A DNA stretch of 64,000 bases, from NCBI RefSeq assembly GCF_900111175.1, contig NZ_FOGI01000017.1:62001-126000 (forward strand), read 5' to 3'. Positions 42,544-51,407 of the stretch are shown here, one piece after another. The position numbers and the translations under genes are program-made. Within the stretch, counting starts at the first letter, position 1. Each line of letters starts with the position of its first letter. The notes beneath the pieces are model-generated. The model did no database searches. It saw nothing but the letters and a program-made list of their open reading frames with translations, and was not told where the DNA came from. The stretch comes from Actinokineospora terrae. Its GTDB lineage: Bacteria; Actinomycetota; Actinomycetes; Mycobacteriales; Pseudonocardiaceae.

Positions 42544-43680
42544 GTGAAACGCACACTCGTCGCCGCCGTGGTGCTGACCGCGGCCGCGGCAGCGGTGGCC
42601 ACCGTTCCCGCGTTCGCCGGCCAGCAGGCCGCCCCCGCCCCCACCGCCACCGACGTGGCGCCCGAGGTGCTCAGCGCGATGGAGCGCGACCTCGGCCTGT
42701 CCCGCGACGCCGCGATCGCCCGGCTCGACAGCGAGACCAAGGCGACCGCGCTGGAGGCCGACCTGCGCGGGCGGCTCAGCGACTCCTTCGGCGGCGCGTA
42801 CTACGACGCCGCGAAGGGCAAGCTCGTCGTCGGCGTCACCGACGCCACCAAGGCGTCCCAGGTGCGCGCCGGTGGTGCCGAGGCGACCGTCGTCCGCCAC
42901 AGCGCGGGCCACCTCGACGCCACCGCCGAGGGCCTCAACGGCAAGACCGCGCCCCAGGGCGTCACCGGCTGGTACGTCGACGTGCAGCGCAACACCGTCA
43001 CGCTGACCACCGCCAAGGGCACCGCCGCTGCCGCCAAGCAGTTCGTGGCTACCTCGGGCCTGGACGCCACTGCCATCTCGGTCGTCGAGTCCACCGAGTC
43101 GCCCCGCCCGCTCTACGACGTGCGCGGCGGCGACGCGTACTACATCGGGTCCGGCTCGCGCTGCTCGGTCGGCTTCTCCGTGCAGGGCGGCTTCGTCACC
43201 GCCGGGCACTGCGGCCGCTCGGGCGCCACGACCAAGGGCTCCAACCAGGTCGCCCAGGGCACCTTCGCGGGCTCCTCGTTCCCCGGCAACGACTACGCGT
43301 GGGTCCGCACCAACACCAACTGGACCCCGCGCGGCGTCGTCAACCGCTACAGCGGTTCCACCACCGTCGCGGTGAAGGGCGGCACCGAGGCCGCTGTGGG
43401 CGCGTCGATCTGCCGCTCCGGCTCCACCACCGGCTGGCGCTGCGGCACCGTCCAGGCCAAGAACCAGAGCGTCAACTACCCGCAGGGAACCGTCAGCGGC
43501 CTGATCCGCACCAACGCCTGCGCCGAGCCCGGCGACTCCGGCGGCTCCTGGCTCGCGGGCACCCAGGCCCAGGGCGTCACCTCCGGCGGTTCCGGCAACT
43601 GCTCCTCCGGCGGCACCACCTACTTCCAGCCCCTCACCGAGATCCTCTCCGTCTACGGCCTCCGCCTGGTGACCAGCTGA
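42544..43680 (+). CDS. streptogrisin-like S1 serine protease, secreted precursor
   Basis: A 378-residue preproprotease. Signal peptide to about VPAFAG (25), an alpha-lytic-protease-type prodomain (about 36-185) that acts as folding chaperone, and a mature chymotrypsin-fold domain beginning near YDVRGGDAYYIG (191). Catalytic triad: H222 in TAGHC, D250 in NDYAWV, S332 in EPGDSGGSW. Cys pairs around 207-223, 290-300 and 326-353 match streptogrisins. The GTG start has GGAGA upstream. The S1 pocket suggests broad or chymotrypsin-like specificity. Together with snapalysin at 4.2 kb it adds to the extracellular protein-degrading set. Confidence 0.94.
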   Translation: MKRTLVAAVVLTAAAAAVATVPAFAGQQAAPAPTATDVAPEVLSAMERDLGLSRDAAIARLDSETKATALEADLRGRLSDSFGGAYYDAAKGKLVVGVTDATKASQVRAGGAEATVVRHSAGHLDATAEGLNGKTAPQGVTGWYVDVQRNTVTLTTAKGTAAAAKQFVATSGLDATAISVVESTESPRPLYDVRGGDAYYIGSGSRCSVGFSVQGGFVTAGHCGRSGATTKGSNQVAQGTFAGSSFPGNDYAWVRTNTNWTPRGVVNRYSGSTTVAVKGGTEAAVGASICRSGSTTGWRCGTVQAKNQSVNYPQGTVSGLIRTNACAEPGDSGGSWLAGTQAQGVTSGGSGNCSSGGTTYFQPLTEILSVYGLRLVTS

Positions 43681-43691
43681 CCCCACCCCCA

Positions 43692-43732
43692 GCGAGCCCC
43701 GGCGCCGGCGTCCCACCGCCGCCGGGGCTCGC
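43692..43732. terminator. bidirectional terminator, protease / LuxR
   Basis: GCGAGCCCCGGC (43692-43703) and GCCGGGGCTCGC (43721-43732) form a perfect 12-bp stem with inner pairing, between convergent genes. Confidence 0.8.
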
Positions 43733-43764
43733 CCCATGCCCATCGAAGCCCGGTTGACGGGGGC

Positions 43765-46536
43765 TCAGTCGCAGGGGAGGTCTGTTCTGGTGCGGACGCC
43801 GCATTTGCGGAGGGCGTTGGCCACGTGGTCCTCGACGGTGCGGACGGAGATGAAGAGGGCTTCGGCGATCTCTCGGTTGGTGCTGCCCCGCGCGGCCATT
43901 CGGGCGACCGCCGCCTCTCGGGGGGACAAGGCGTCGCCGTAGCCGCGTCTGCCGCCGCGGTGGCGTGGGGTGACGCCGTGTTTGCGCAGGGCTTGGGCGC
44001 AGCGGGCGGCGTCCCAGCGGGCGCCGAGGTCGGTGAAGCCCGCCACGACCTCGACCATCGGTTCCTTGTCGCCGTTGTCCAGCAGCACCGACGCCAGGGC
44101 TTCCCGGGCGAGCAGCCGCGCGTACGGCCTGCCCATCGCCTCGTACTCGCCCTCGGCCGCGGCGAACAGGTCCACCGCTTTCGCCCGCGGCGCGACGTAC
44201 CCGGCGGCCTCCAACGCGGCCGCGCCCGCGGCGGGGGCGTCCAGGGACACCACCGCGTCCGCGAACTCCCGGTGCAGCGCCACCGCGCCCGCGCGGTCGC
44301 CGACCGCCACCATCGCCGCGCACGCCTGCGGGACCACCTGTGCCGCCCAGCCCCAGTTCCCGTGCCTGCGCACCAGGTCCAGCGCGGGGGCCAGCAGCAC
44401 CAACGCCTCCTGCGCGCGGTTGCCCGACAGCGCGATCCTGGCTCGCGCCGCCGCCACCCCGGCCACCTGGGGGATGGTCAGCAGTTCGTCGCGCTCGCCC
44501 ACCGCCCGCAGGTCGACCTCCGCGTCGGCCAACGCCCCGGTGGCCAGCGCCAGTTCCGCGCCCACCAGCCGCGCCTCCGCCTCCAGCAGCGGCAGCCGGT
44601 GCGCCCCCGCGCTCGCCCGCACGTGCGCGATCCGCTCCGGCAGGCCCTCCCAGTGCCCCGCGGCCAGGTCGAGCCGCAGCCGGGTCCCGGCGACGAGCCG
44701 GTTGGTGTAGAGCCCGGAGTCCTGGTCGACCAGCGTGGGGATCAACGTCAGCAGGTCGCGGGCGCGCGCGTCGTGGCCCAGCAGCAGCGCCGCGTCGGCC
44801 GCGTTGCTCGCCCCGCGCAGCAGGTGCAGCCGGGCCTCCGGTGTCGACCCGCGGGCCAGCGCGGCCCGCCACACCGGCCAGCCGTCCGGGTCGCCGTAGT
44901 ACAGCAGCACCGACGCGTGGTTGACGTGCACCGCCGTGTGCACCGCGTGGTCGTCGAACGAGCCGAGCATGTTCAACGCCCGCTTCGCCCATGCCAGGTG
45001 CTCGGTGTCGGTCCCCGAGGTGGACGACGGGATGGCCAGCGCCGCCATCGCCCGCGCCGCCAGGTCCGGCCGGTCGGCCAGTTCGGTGACCGCCACCCGC
45101 AGCTGTTCCCGCCCCGCGCCCGCCTTGCCCGCCTGCGACACCAACAACATGCCGAGCCCGAACCGGATCTCCCCGCGCGGCCGCTCCGGCAGGTCGTCCT
45201 CGGCCAGCACCGACCGCAACGCGGCGACGGCCTCGTCGTGGCGCAACCCCGGCTGCGCGGCGCGGCTGAGCAGCGCGGCGACCCTCGCCCGGGTGGTCAT
45301 GTCGATGCCGGACGCGGACACCACGTCCGCCAGCAGGTCGACCGCGGTGTCCCCGTCGCCGAGTGCCACCGCGCGGGTGGCCGCTGCCTCGGCGTGCCGC
45401 ACCCAGTCGGCCACCAGCCCGGCGTGCTTGCAGTGCCTGGCCAGCCGCGCGTGCGGGACCGGCGCCACGTCGGCCAGCACGGTCGCCGCCGCCCGGTGCG
45501 CCCGCCGCACCTCGTCCGGGGCGAGCAGGTCGATCACCGCGCGGGTCGCCAGCGCGTGCCTGGTCGCCAGCAGCCCGGGCGCGCACTGGCGCAGCAACCC
45601 GTGGGCCAGCGCGTGGTCGATGGCCTCCGCCGCCGTCGGGCGGTCCAGACCGGCGACCCGGCCCAGCAGGTGCTCGTCCACCGGGGCGCCGAGTGTGGCC
45701 GCGGCTCCCACCACGTCCCGCACCGCCGCCGGAAGGGCCGCGAGCCGCTCCGCGATGGACCCGCGCAACGCCACCGGCGCGGTCAACCGGTCCAGCACCG
45801 ACCGCGGCGCGTCGGCGAGGCGGGGCGCCGGTTCCGCGGGCAGCGCCCGGCACACCTCCTCGATCACGAACGGGACGCCACCGGTCAACTCGTGTAGACG
45901 TGTGGCGAACTCGGTGGTCACCCTGGTCAACCCGAGCAACCCGGCCGCCAGCTCACCGACCTCGGCGACCCGCAGCGGCCGCACCGTCGTCTCCACCGCG
46001 CGCGCCCACCGGGGCAGGTACCCGGCCAGGTCCACCACCGGCCGCTCGGCGCGCACGCTCTCCGGCCGGTACGTGACCAGCACCGTCAGCCGCGGCGGCA
46101 GGCCCCGGCACAGGAACCGCAGGAACTCGTAGGTCGCCTCGTCGGACCAGTGCAGGTCCTCCAGCACCAGCACCGCGGGACCCAGCTCGGCCAGACCCGC
46201 GCGCACTCTGGGAAAAACGTCGACCCGGTCCACCCGGCCCACCGGCGGGCTGAACAGGTCCAGACCCTTGAGCGCGTCGAGCACCGGGCCGAGTGGGAAC
46301 GGCTCGCGCAGCGGCAGGCACTCGCCGACCAACCAGTGGTGCCCGAGCAGGTCCGGGTGCTCGCGCAACTCGGCCACCATCCGGCTCTTGCCGATCCCCG
46401 CCTCGCCCGCGACCAGCACAAGCGCGGGCGCGCCGACCGAGGACAGCCGCGCCAGCTCCGCGCCGCGGCCGACCAGCGGCGCGCGGTCGAGCGCGGTCGA
46501 TCTGTCCACAGTGGTTCCCAGAGGACCCGTTTCCAT
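43765..46536 (-). CDS. large LuxR-family (LAL-type) ATPase regulator
   Basis: A 923-residue regulator. The N-terminus has APLVGRGAELARL and Walker A GEAGIGKS (44-51), Walker B AVLVLEDLHWSDEA near 130, a helical TPR-like middle, and a C-terminal LuxR HTH (SPREAAVARMAARGSTNREI then AEALFISVRTVEDHVANALR) with an RTRTDLPCD end. It is the same architecture as the 39-kb regulator but clearly not a recent duplicate (different motif sequences). The ATG start with AAGG upstream is chosen over longer in-frame starts. It is divergent from the intradiol dioxygenase gene across 185 bp and convergent with the protease, so either is a possible target. Confidence 0.92.
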   Translation of the reverse strand: METGPLGTTVDRSTALDRAPLVGRGAELARLSSVGAPALVLVAGEAGIGKSRMVAELREHPDLLGHHWLVGECLPLREPFPLGPVLDALKGLDLFSPPVGRVDRVDVFPRVRAGLAELGPAVLVLEDLHWSDEATYEFLRFLCRGLPPRLTVLVTYRPESVRAERPVVDLAGYLPRWARAVETTVRPLRVAEVGELAAGLLGLTRVTTEFATRLHELTGGVPFVIEEVCRALPAEPAPRLADAPRSVLDRLTAPVALRGSIAERLAALPAAVRDVVGAAATLGAPVDEHLLGRVAGLDRPTAAEAIDHALAHGLLRQCAPGLLATRHALATRAVIDLLAPDEVRRAHRAAATVLADVAPVPHARLARHCKHAGLVADWVRHAEAAATRAVALGDGDTAVDLLADVVSASGIDMTTRARVAALLSRAAQPGLRHDEAVAALRSVLAEDDLPERPRGEIRFGLGMLLVSQAGKAGAGREQLRVAVTELADRPDLAARAMAALAIPSSTSGTDTEHLAWAKRALNMLGSFDDHAVHTAVHVNHASVLLYYGDPDGWPVWRAALARGSTPEARLHLLRGASNAADAALLLGHDARARDLLTLIPTLVDQDSGLYTNRLVAGTRLRLDLAAGHWEGLPERIAHVRASAGAHRLPLLEAEARLVGAELALATGALADAEVDLRAVGERDELLTIPQVAGVAAARARIALSGNRAQEALVLLAPALDLVRRHGNWGWAAQVVPQACAAMVAVGDRAGAVALHREFADAVVSLDAPAAGAAALEAAGYVAPRAKAVDLFAAAEGEYEAMGRPYARLLAREALASVLLDNGDKEPMVEVVAGFTDLGARWDAARCAQALRKHGVTPRHRGGRRGYGDALSPREAAVARMAARGSTNREIAEALFISVRTVEDHVANALRKCGVRTRTDLPCD

Positions 46537-46721
46537 GCTGCACCTTTTGCCTGGGGTGAAAGGCTTTCGCGCCCTGCCCACCACGGATCTGCTCACGGTA
46601 GCGCCTGAGTTAAGCCCGTATCGCCACGGATTGCAACGGCCCGGTCACTGCAACAGCATCGGGTGTGCCAATCCGTGACGATCGCCAACCCGGTGGTCTC
46701 GTCGTAGGAGGTACTCCCCAA

Positions 46722-47387
46722 GTGACTGACCAGCTCCCCACCACGGAAGACGCGGGCGAGGGCAACATCACTCGCAAGCGGCTGCTGCAGCTCGGCGCCC
46801 TCGTCGTCCCCGCCGCGGGCCTCATCGGTGCCACCGCGGCCGGTGGTTTCGCCGCCGCCAGCCCGGCCGAGGTCCGCCCCGAGGGCGCCGAGGCGATCAA
46901 CCTGGCCTGCACCCCCGGCCAGAGCACCACCATCGCGCAGACGGAGGGTCCGTACTTCAAGCCGGGCTCCCCGCAGCGCACCAGCCTGATCCAGCCGGGC
47001 ACCACCGGCACCAGGCTGACCGTCAGCGGCTTCGTGTTCAGCCGCTCGTGCAGGCCGCTGGCCAACGCGCTGCTGGACTTCTGGCAGGCCGACAGCCGCG
47101 GTGCTTACGACAACAGCGGCTACACCTTCCGCGGGCACCAGTACACTGACGCCAGCGGCAAGTTCACCCTGACCACGATCGTGCCCGGCCTCTACCCCGG
47201 CCGCACCCGGCACATCCACGTCAAGGTGCAGAACCCGGGCGGCCGGATCCTGACCACCCAGCTGTACTTCCCCGGCGAACCGCGCAACAACACCGACACC
47301 ATCTACGACCCGCGGCTGCTGATGAACGTCCGCACCGTGGGCTCGGCCAAGGAGGGCACGTTCGACTTCGTGCTGAACGTGGCCTGA
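46722..47387 (+). CDS. exported intradiol ring-cleavage dioxygenase
   Basis: A 221-residue protein of the protocatechuate 3,4-dioxygenase/catechol 1,2-dioxygenase fold. It has AQTEGPYFKPGSPQR, LDFWQADSRGAYDN (Y129), VPGLYPGRTRHIHVKV (Y158, H164, H166), the four Fe(III) ligands. The N-terminus carries TRKRLLQLGALVVPAAGLIG, a Tat-like signal with Arg-Lys-Arg in place of twin Arg, so export is likely, as in other actinomycete secreted intradiol enzymes. The GTG start has AGGAGGT nine bases upstream. Substrates are probably catechols from lignin or plant phenolics. Divergent from a LAL regulator. Confidence 0.9.
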   Translation: MTDQLPTTEDAGEGNITRKRLLQLGALVVPAAGLIGATAAGGFAAASPAEVRPEGAEAINLACTPGQSTTIAQTEGPYFKPGSPQRTSLIQPGTTGTRLTVSGFVFSRSCRPLANALLDFWQADSRGAYDNSGYTFRGHQYTDASGKFTLTTIVPGLYPGRTRHIHVKVQNPGGRILTTQLYFPGEPRNNTDTIYDPRLLMNVRTVGSAKEGTFDFVLNVA

Positions 47388-47650
47388 CCAGCCCCCTCCG
47401 CGCTCCACAGTGGACGGCCCACCGGCTCGTCGCTGCGGCGCGGTGAGACGTCCGACGGTGCTCCCTGCCGCCGGTCGACGCCACCCGACGCGGCGGAAAA
47501 CCGAAGGCGGACCGTGCACCTACGCCTCGCGCACCGCCACCGCCCGCGTCGGGCCTGGCGGCACCACCACGGTGACGCGGACGTCGGACGCGGACGTCGG
47601 GCTCGAGGTCGCCCCCGGGTCGGACCGGCCGGGGAACGGCCACGGGGGTA

Positions 47651-47690
47651 GGGGCGCCGGGCACAGCAGGGCCCGGCGCCCCGTCTTTCT
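47651..47690. terminator. terminator between dioxygenase and GntR gene
   Basis: GGGGCGCCGGGC and GCCCGGCGCCCC form a perfect 12-bp stem with an 8-base loop, followed by GTCTTTCT on the plus strand. The gene-free interval 47388-47723 around it holds no other supported feature. Confidence 0.8.
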
Positions 47691-47723
47691 CCGTTGGCTC
47701 TACGCCGGGAGAGAAACCGCAGC

Positions 47724-48479
47724 TCAGGCCGTCCAGCCGGGCCCGTTGTGTCCACTGTGGACGTCGAGCTGGTAGCCCTTGGCGGAGAAGCTGGCCAGCA
47801 CGCTGAACCGGTCGCCGCGCACCACCGTGTGCCGCCACTCCACCGGCGTCCGCTCGGCGAGCCCCAGCCGGTCGATGGCCAGCGCCGCGGTGTCCTGCGG
47901 GGCGGCGAGCAGCCTGCGCTCGCCCTGGGTCGGCACGACCGCCCGGATCCGCTCCTGGCCGCCGGTCAGCCGGATCCCGCACCGCGCGTCGAGTTCCCGG
48001 TACAGCGAGGTCCCGGTGAAGTCGACCTCCCGCAACCGCGCGGTCAGCGCGTGCGGCAGCCACACCCGGTCCACCGCCAGCGGCGCGTCCCCGGCGAAGC
48101 GCACCCGCTCCAGGTACAGCAGCGGCGTCGACTCCTCCAGCCCCAGCTTGCTGGCCACCACCCCGTCCGCGCGCACGTCCAGCACCCGCACCGCGCTGTA
48201 GGCGCTGAGCCCGCTGGCCTGCACCGACGCGAACAGGCTGTAGAGCGCCCCGAGCGGCTGCGTGATCTCCGTCTGCCTGCCCAACCTGGGCGGGTGCCCC
48301 CGCCCGGCGACAACCGTGCCGTCCGCCCGCAACCGCCGCAACGCCTCCCGCACGGTGTTGCGGCTGACCTCGTACTCCGCGGCCAGCGCCAACTCCCCGG
48401 GGAACACCCGGGTGAACTCGCCCCCGTCGACCCGCCGCAACAGGTCCGCGTGCAACTGCGCCCACAACGGCGTCGACAA
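47724..48479 (-). CDS. GntR/HutC-family transcriptional regulator
   Basis: A 251-residue protein with an N-terminal GntR winged helix (LWAQLHADLLRRVDGGEFTR, then LAAEYEVSRNTVREALRRLR) and a C-terminal UTRA effector domain (about 80-245) with PLLYLERVRFAGDAPLAVDR. Such regulators bind sugars, amino acids or phosphorylated effectors. It is not obviously DasR: the HTH and UTRA sequences differ. The TTG start is weakly supported (no strong binding site; no ATG or GTG in frame upstream before a stop). No operon partner; the fucose-synthase-like gene lies upstream on the same strand. Confidence 0.85.
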   Translation of the reverse strand: MSTPLWAQLHADLLRRVDGGEFTRVFPGELALAAEYEVSRNTVREALRRLRADGTVVAGRGHPPRLGRQTEITQPLGALYSLFASVQASGLSAYSAVRVLDVRADGVVASKLGLEESTPLLYLERVRFAGDAPLAVDRVWLPHALTARLREVDFTGTSLYRELDARCGIRLTGGQERIRAVVPTQGERRLLAAPQDTAALAIDRLGLAERTPVEWRHTVVRGDRFSVLASFSAKGYQLDVHSGHNGPGWTA

Positions 48480-48708
48480 CCGCCGGTCCAGCCGGGCCGC
48501 GCCCGCGCGCTCGACAGCCGGGATCAGCGCCGCTCACCCCCTCGCGTGCCTGCTGGCCGGATCGTCCCCCATCGAACCTAGCAGGTGGACGCGCGCGCCC
48601 GGCCGCGCACGGGCCGATCACCGGTCACCGGTACCACGGGCTGGGAAGTCCACAGTGGACCGGCCGAGGGTGGGCCGTGCTCGGTCGAGGAGCAGGTGGC
48701 GGGGTGTG

Positions 48709-49698
48709 TCAGCCGACCATCTCGTGGCCGCGGACGGCATCGCGCTGGCGTGGGAGGGTGGTGCTGTCGAGGTACCACTGGTAGGTGGCGGCGATGCCCG
48801 CGCGCAGGCGGATGCGGGGTTCCCAGCCGAGGGCGGTGAGGGTGCGGATGTCGAGGACCCGGCGGGGGGCGCCGTCGGGCATGTCGGGGTCGAAGTCGAA
48901 GGTGCCGGTGTAGCCGATGGTCTCGGCGAGCATCTTGGCCAGGTCGGCGATGCTGATGTCGCGGCCGGTGCCGATGTTGACCGGGCCGGGTTCGTCGTAG
49001 TGCTCCAGCAGCGTCATGCAGGCCTCGGCCAGGTCGTCGACGTGCAGGAACTCGCGGCGCGGGGTTCCGGTGCCCCACACCGTCACCGACTCCTCGCCCG
49101 CCTGCGCCGCCTCGTGGATGCGCCGCATCAGGCCCGCCAGCACGTGCGAGGAGGTGGGGTGGAAGTTGTCGCCCGGGCCGTAGAGGTTGGTCGGCATGGC
49201 GCTGATCCAGGACAGCCCGTCCTGCTCGCGCACCGCCCGCACCTGGGCCATCCCGGCGATCTTGGCGATGGCGTAGGACTCGGTGGTCGGCTCCAGCGGC
49301 CCCGCCATGACCGAGCTCTCCCGGATCGGCTGCCGGGACTCGCGCGGGTACAGGCACGAGGACGCCAGGAACAGCAGCCGGGGCACCCGCAGCGCGCGGG
49401 CGGCGTCGAGCACGGAGACCTGGATGCGCAGGTTGTCGGAGATGATGTCGGCGGGCTGGGTGACGGTGGTGAGGATGCCGCCGCCGCGCGCCGCGGCCAG
49501 CACGACGACGTCCGGGGCGTGCTGGGCCATGAACCGCGCGGTGGCCGCGTGGTCGCGCAGGTCCACTTCGGACGACGAGGCCAGCACCAGGTTCTCGTGG
49601 CCCGCGGCGCGCAACCGCCCGCACAGCGCCGACCCGGCGAGGCCGCGGTGGCCCGCGACCAGGATCCGGCTCGCCGTGGTGAGCCGAGGAGCGTGCAT
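48709..49698 (-). CDS. GDP-L-fucose synthase-like NAD(P)-dependent epimerase/reductase
   Basis: A 329-residue short-chain extended dehydrogenase. Nucleotide loop ILVAGHRGLAGSAL; SSCLYPRESRQPIRESSVMA and GPLEPTTESYAIAKIAGMAQ give the Ser/Cys and YxxxK catalytic residues, and PTNLYGPGDNF plus TGTPRREFLHVDDLAEA match WcaG/Fcl. The enzyme would epimerise and reduce GDP-4-keto-6-deoxymannose, but AAARGGGI replaces the usual AAKVGGI and no GDP-mannose dehydratase gene is nearby, so a related nucleotide-sugar reductase is possible. The ATG gives MHAPRLTTASRIL. Confidence 0.85.
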   Translation of the reverse strand: MHAPRLTTASRILVAGHRGLAGSALCGRLRAAGHENLVLASSSEVDLRDHAATARFMAQHAPDVVVLAAARGGGILTTVTQPADIISDNLRIQVSVLDAARALRVPRLLFLASSCLYPRESRQPIRESSVMAGPLEPTTESYAIAKIAGMAQVRAVREQDGLSWISAMPTNLYGPGDNFHPTSSHVLAGLMRRIHEAAQAGEESVTVWGTGTPRREFLHVDDLAEACMTLLEHYDEPGPVNIGTGRDISIADLAKMLAETIGYTGTFDFDPDMPDGAPRRVLDIRTLTALGWEPRIRLRAGIAATYQWYLDSTTLPRQRDAVRGHEMVG

Positions 49699-50065
49699 CG
49701 GCGGTCCTTCCCGTCCAGGTGTGCCGCCAGCCGCGGTGATCACCGGCGGTCGTGGGCCAGGATGGCATCCGCCGCCCGGCCGCGCCGCTGCTCGGGGCGT
49801 CGGTGCCGCCCGGGCCGCCGCCGGTGACCACCCGCTGTGTGACCGCTGGTGTCGATTGTCCGGTTTCGGGCCCTCTGGCACCACCTGACCAGGTACATCT
49901 CACCGGCAACTTCTCACGCTGAGTTGGCACCATCCCCGAGAAGGGCGAGTGTTACCCCGCCAAAGGGTCATCTTTGGCTGGCCAGCCCAGCACAGGTCCA
50001 CTGTGGAGCCCCCGGCCGTCACCTGTTCGGGGAAGATCTGTGCCAACCTGGAGCCCGGAGGTCTG
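49699..50065. other. gene-free region between divergent fcl-like and surE genes
   Basis: 367 bp with no supported gene. It includes one CCACTGTGG motif (49998-50006), part of a set recurring through the window. The surE ribosome binding site GGAGGT is at its right end. Confidence 0.5.
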
Positions 50066-50830
50066 ATGCGGATCCTGGTCACGAACGACGACGGCATCGA
50101 GTCGCCCGGGCTGCACGCCCTGGCCCGCGCGGCCGCCGAGGCGGGCACGGCGGTCACCGTCGCCGCCCCCGCCGCGGAGGCCAGCGGCACCGGCGCCGGG
50201 CTCACCGCCGCGCAGGACCACCGCAGGGTGCTCACCGAGCCGCGCTCCCTGCCCGGCCTGGACGTCCCCGCCTTCGCGGTCGCCGCCCACCCGGGCCTGA
50301 TCGCCATGGCAGGCTGCCAGGGCGCCTTCGGCGAGGTGCCCGACCTGCTGCTCTCCGGCATCAACCTGGGCGCCAACACCGGCCGCGCGGTCGTGCACTC
50401 CGGCACCGTCGGCGCCGCCCTCACCGCGAGCGTGCTCGGCTTCCGGGCCCTGGCCGTGTCCCTGGACGTGCGCTTCGGCCACTCGACCTCGCCGAGGTGG
50501 GACACCGCCGCCGCGATCACCGCCGACGCGGTCGCCCTGCTGCTCGACTGTCCACCTGGGACGGTGCTCAACGTCAACGTGCCCGACGTGGCACCCGGGC
50601 GGGTGCGCGGGGTGCGGTGGGCGGCGTTGGCGGAGTTCGGGTCCGTGCGCGGCGCGATCCAGCGCCTCGACGACGGGTCGATCAAGGTCACCACGGTCCG
50701 GGTCGACGCCGACCTGGAGCCCGGCACCGACGCCGCGTTGCTCGCGGACGGCTACGTCACGGTGACCGCGGTGCGCTCGGTGGCCGAGGACGACCGCGCC
50801 CACGGCAGGGCGAACGGGTGGATCGGCTAG
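50066..50830 (+). CDS. surE: SurE-family 5'/3'-nucleotidase
   Basis: A 254-residue metal-dependent phosphatase removing phosphate from nucleoside monophosphates. N-terminal metal site ILVTNDDGIESPGL (D8, D9), a Ser/Asn site in AEASGTGAGLT, the GxNxG pattern LLSGINLGANTGRAV and HSGTVGAALTA. The ATG is set by GGAGGT four bases upstream. The 3' end overlaps the convergent STAS gene by four bases (CTAG shared stops). Confidence 0.92.
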   Translation: MRILVTNDDGIESPGLHALARAAAEAGTAVTVAAPAAEASGTGAGLTAAQDHRRVLTEPRSLPGLDVPAFAVAAHPGLIAMAGCQGAFGEVPDLLLSGINLGANTGRAVVHSGTVGAALTASVLGFRALAVSLDVRFGHSTSPRWDTAAAITADAVALLLDCPPGTVLNVNVPDVAPGRVRGVRWAALAEFGSVRGAIQRLDDGSIKVTTVRVDADLEPGTDAALLADGYVTVTAVRSVAEDDRAHGRANGWIG

Positions 50831-51225
50831 TACCCGCGCTGTTCGGGGACGCTCACGCCGGGGTTGGCGGCGAGCGCGTCGGCCACGCTGGCGTACGGGG
50901 CGATCTCGTCGAGCAGGCTGCTGACCTCCATCGCCCGCAGCACCGGCGGCGCGCAGCAGGCCACCGCGACCCGGCCGCCGTCGCCCCTGGCCCGGCGCTG
51001 GGCGTCGGCGAGCAGGGTGAGGCCGCACGCGCCGACGAACCCGACGTGGGTCAGGTCGACCACGAGCAGCCGCGGCCCGCGGGAGAGCCGCACGGTCAGC
51101 GCGGCGTCGACCGTCTGCCGGGTGGCCAGGTCGATGTCGCCGCGCAGGCGCAGCACCGGCACCTCGGCGCCGCCTGCGCCGGTCCGGTCGTGTCTGATGC
51201 CCATCCTGGGCGGGACTGGTCCCAT
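50827..51225 (-). CDS. STAS-domain protein (anti-sigma factor antagonist type)
   Basis: A 132-residue protein with one STAS domain: VPVLRLRGDIDLATRQTVDA, LLVVDLTHVGFVGACGLTLL at the position where antagonists carry the phosphorylated Ser of DxSGxxxL. Here the loop reads GFVGACGL, with Ala in place of that Ser, so regulation by an anti-sigma kinase through this site is doubtful. Ends with a Pro/Glu-rich tail. GGGAG lies upstream of the ATG. No anti-sigma or sigma gene adjoins it. Confidence 0.85.
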   Translation of the reverse strand: MGPVPPRMGIRHDRTGAGGAEVPVLRLRGDIDLATRQTVDAALTVRLSRGPRLLVVDLTHVGFVGACGLTLLADAQRRARGDGGRVAVACCAPPVLRAMEVSSLLDEIAPYASVADALAANPGVSVPEQRGY

Positions 51226-51407
51226 GGTGTGGCGCTCCCTTGATCGGGGCGGCCACGAGGAAAATGTCGCCCGGGCCGCTGGTGGCCACCCGGATCGCAT
51301 CTCCGACGCAGCGTTACCGTGCGGTCGGCTTGCCCCCCACGCTACGCCCTACCCAGCCCCGCACAACCCCCAGCCCGCTGACCAGCGACGACTCAGGTCA
51401 CAGCCGG

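Noticed and set aside
47514..47651. Short Arg/His-rich open frame starting GTG CAC CTA after the dioxygenase gene
   Set aside because: No ribosome binding site or family signal; the His/Arg richness is that of an out-of-frame GC-rich stretch.
47724..48479. GntR/HutC protein as DasR itself
   Set aside because: HTH and UTRA sequences do not follow DasR, and there is no linked GlcNAc gene.
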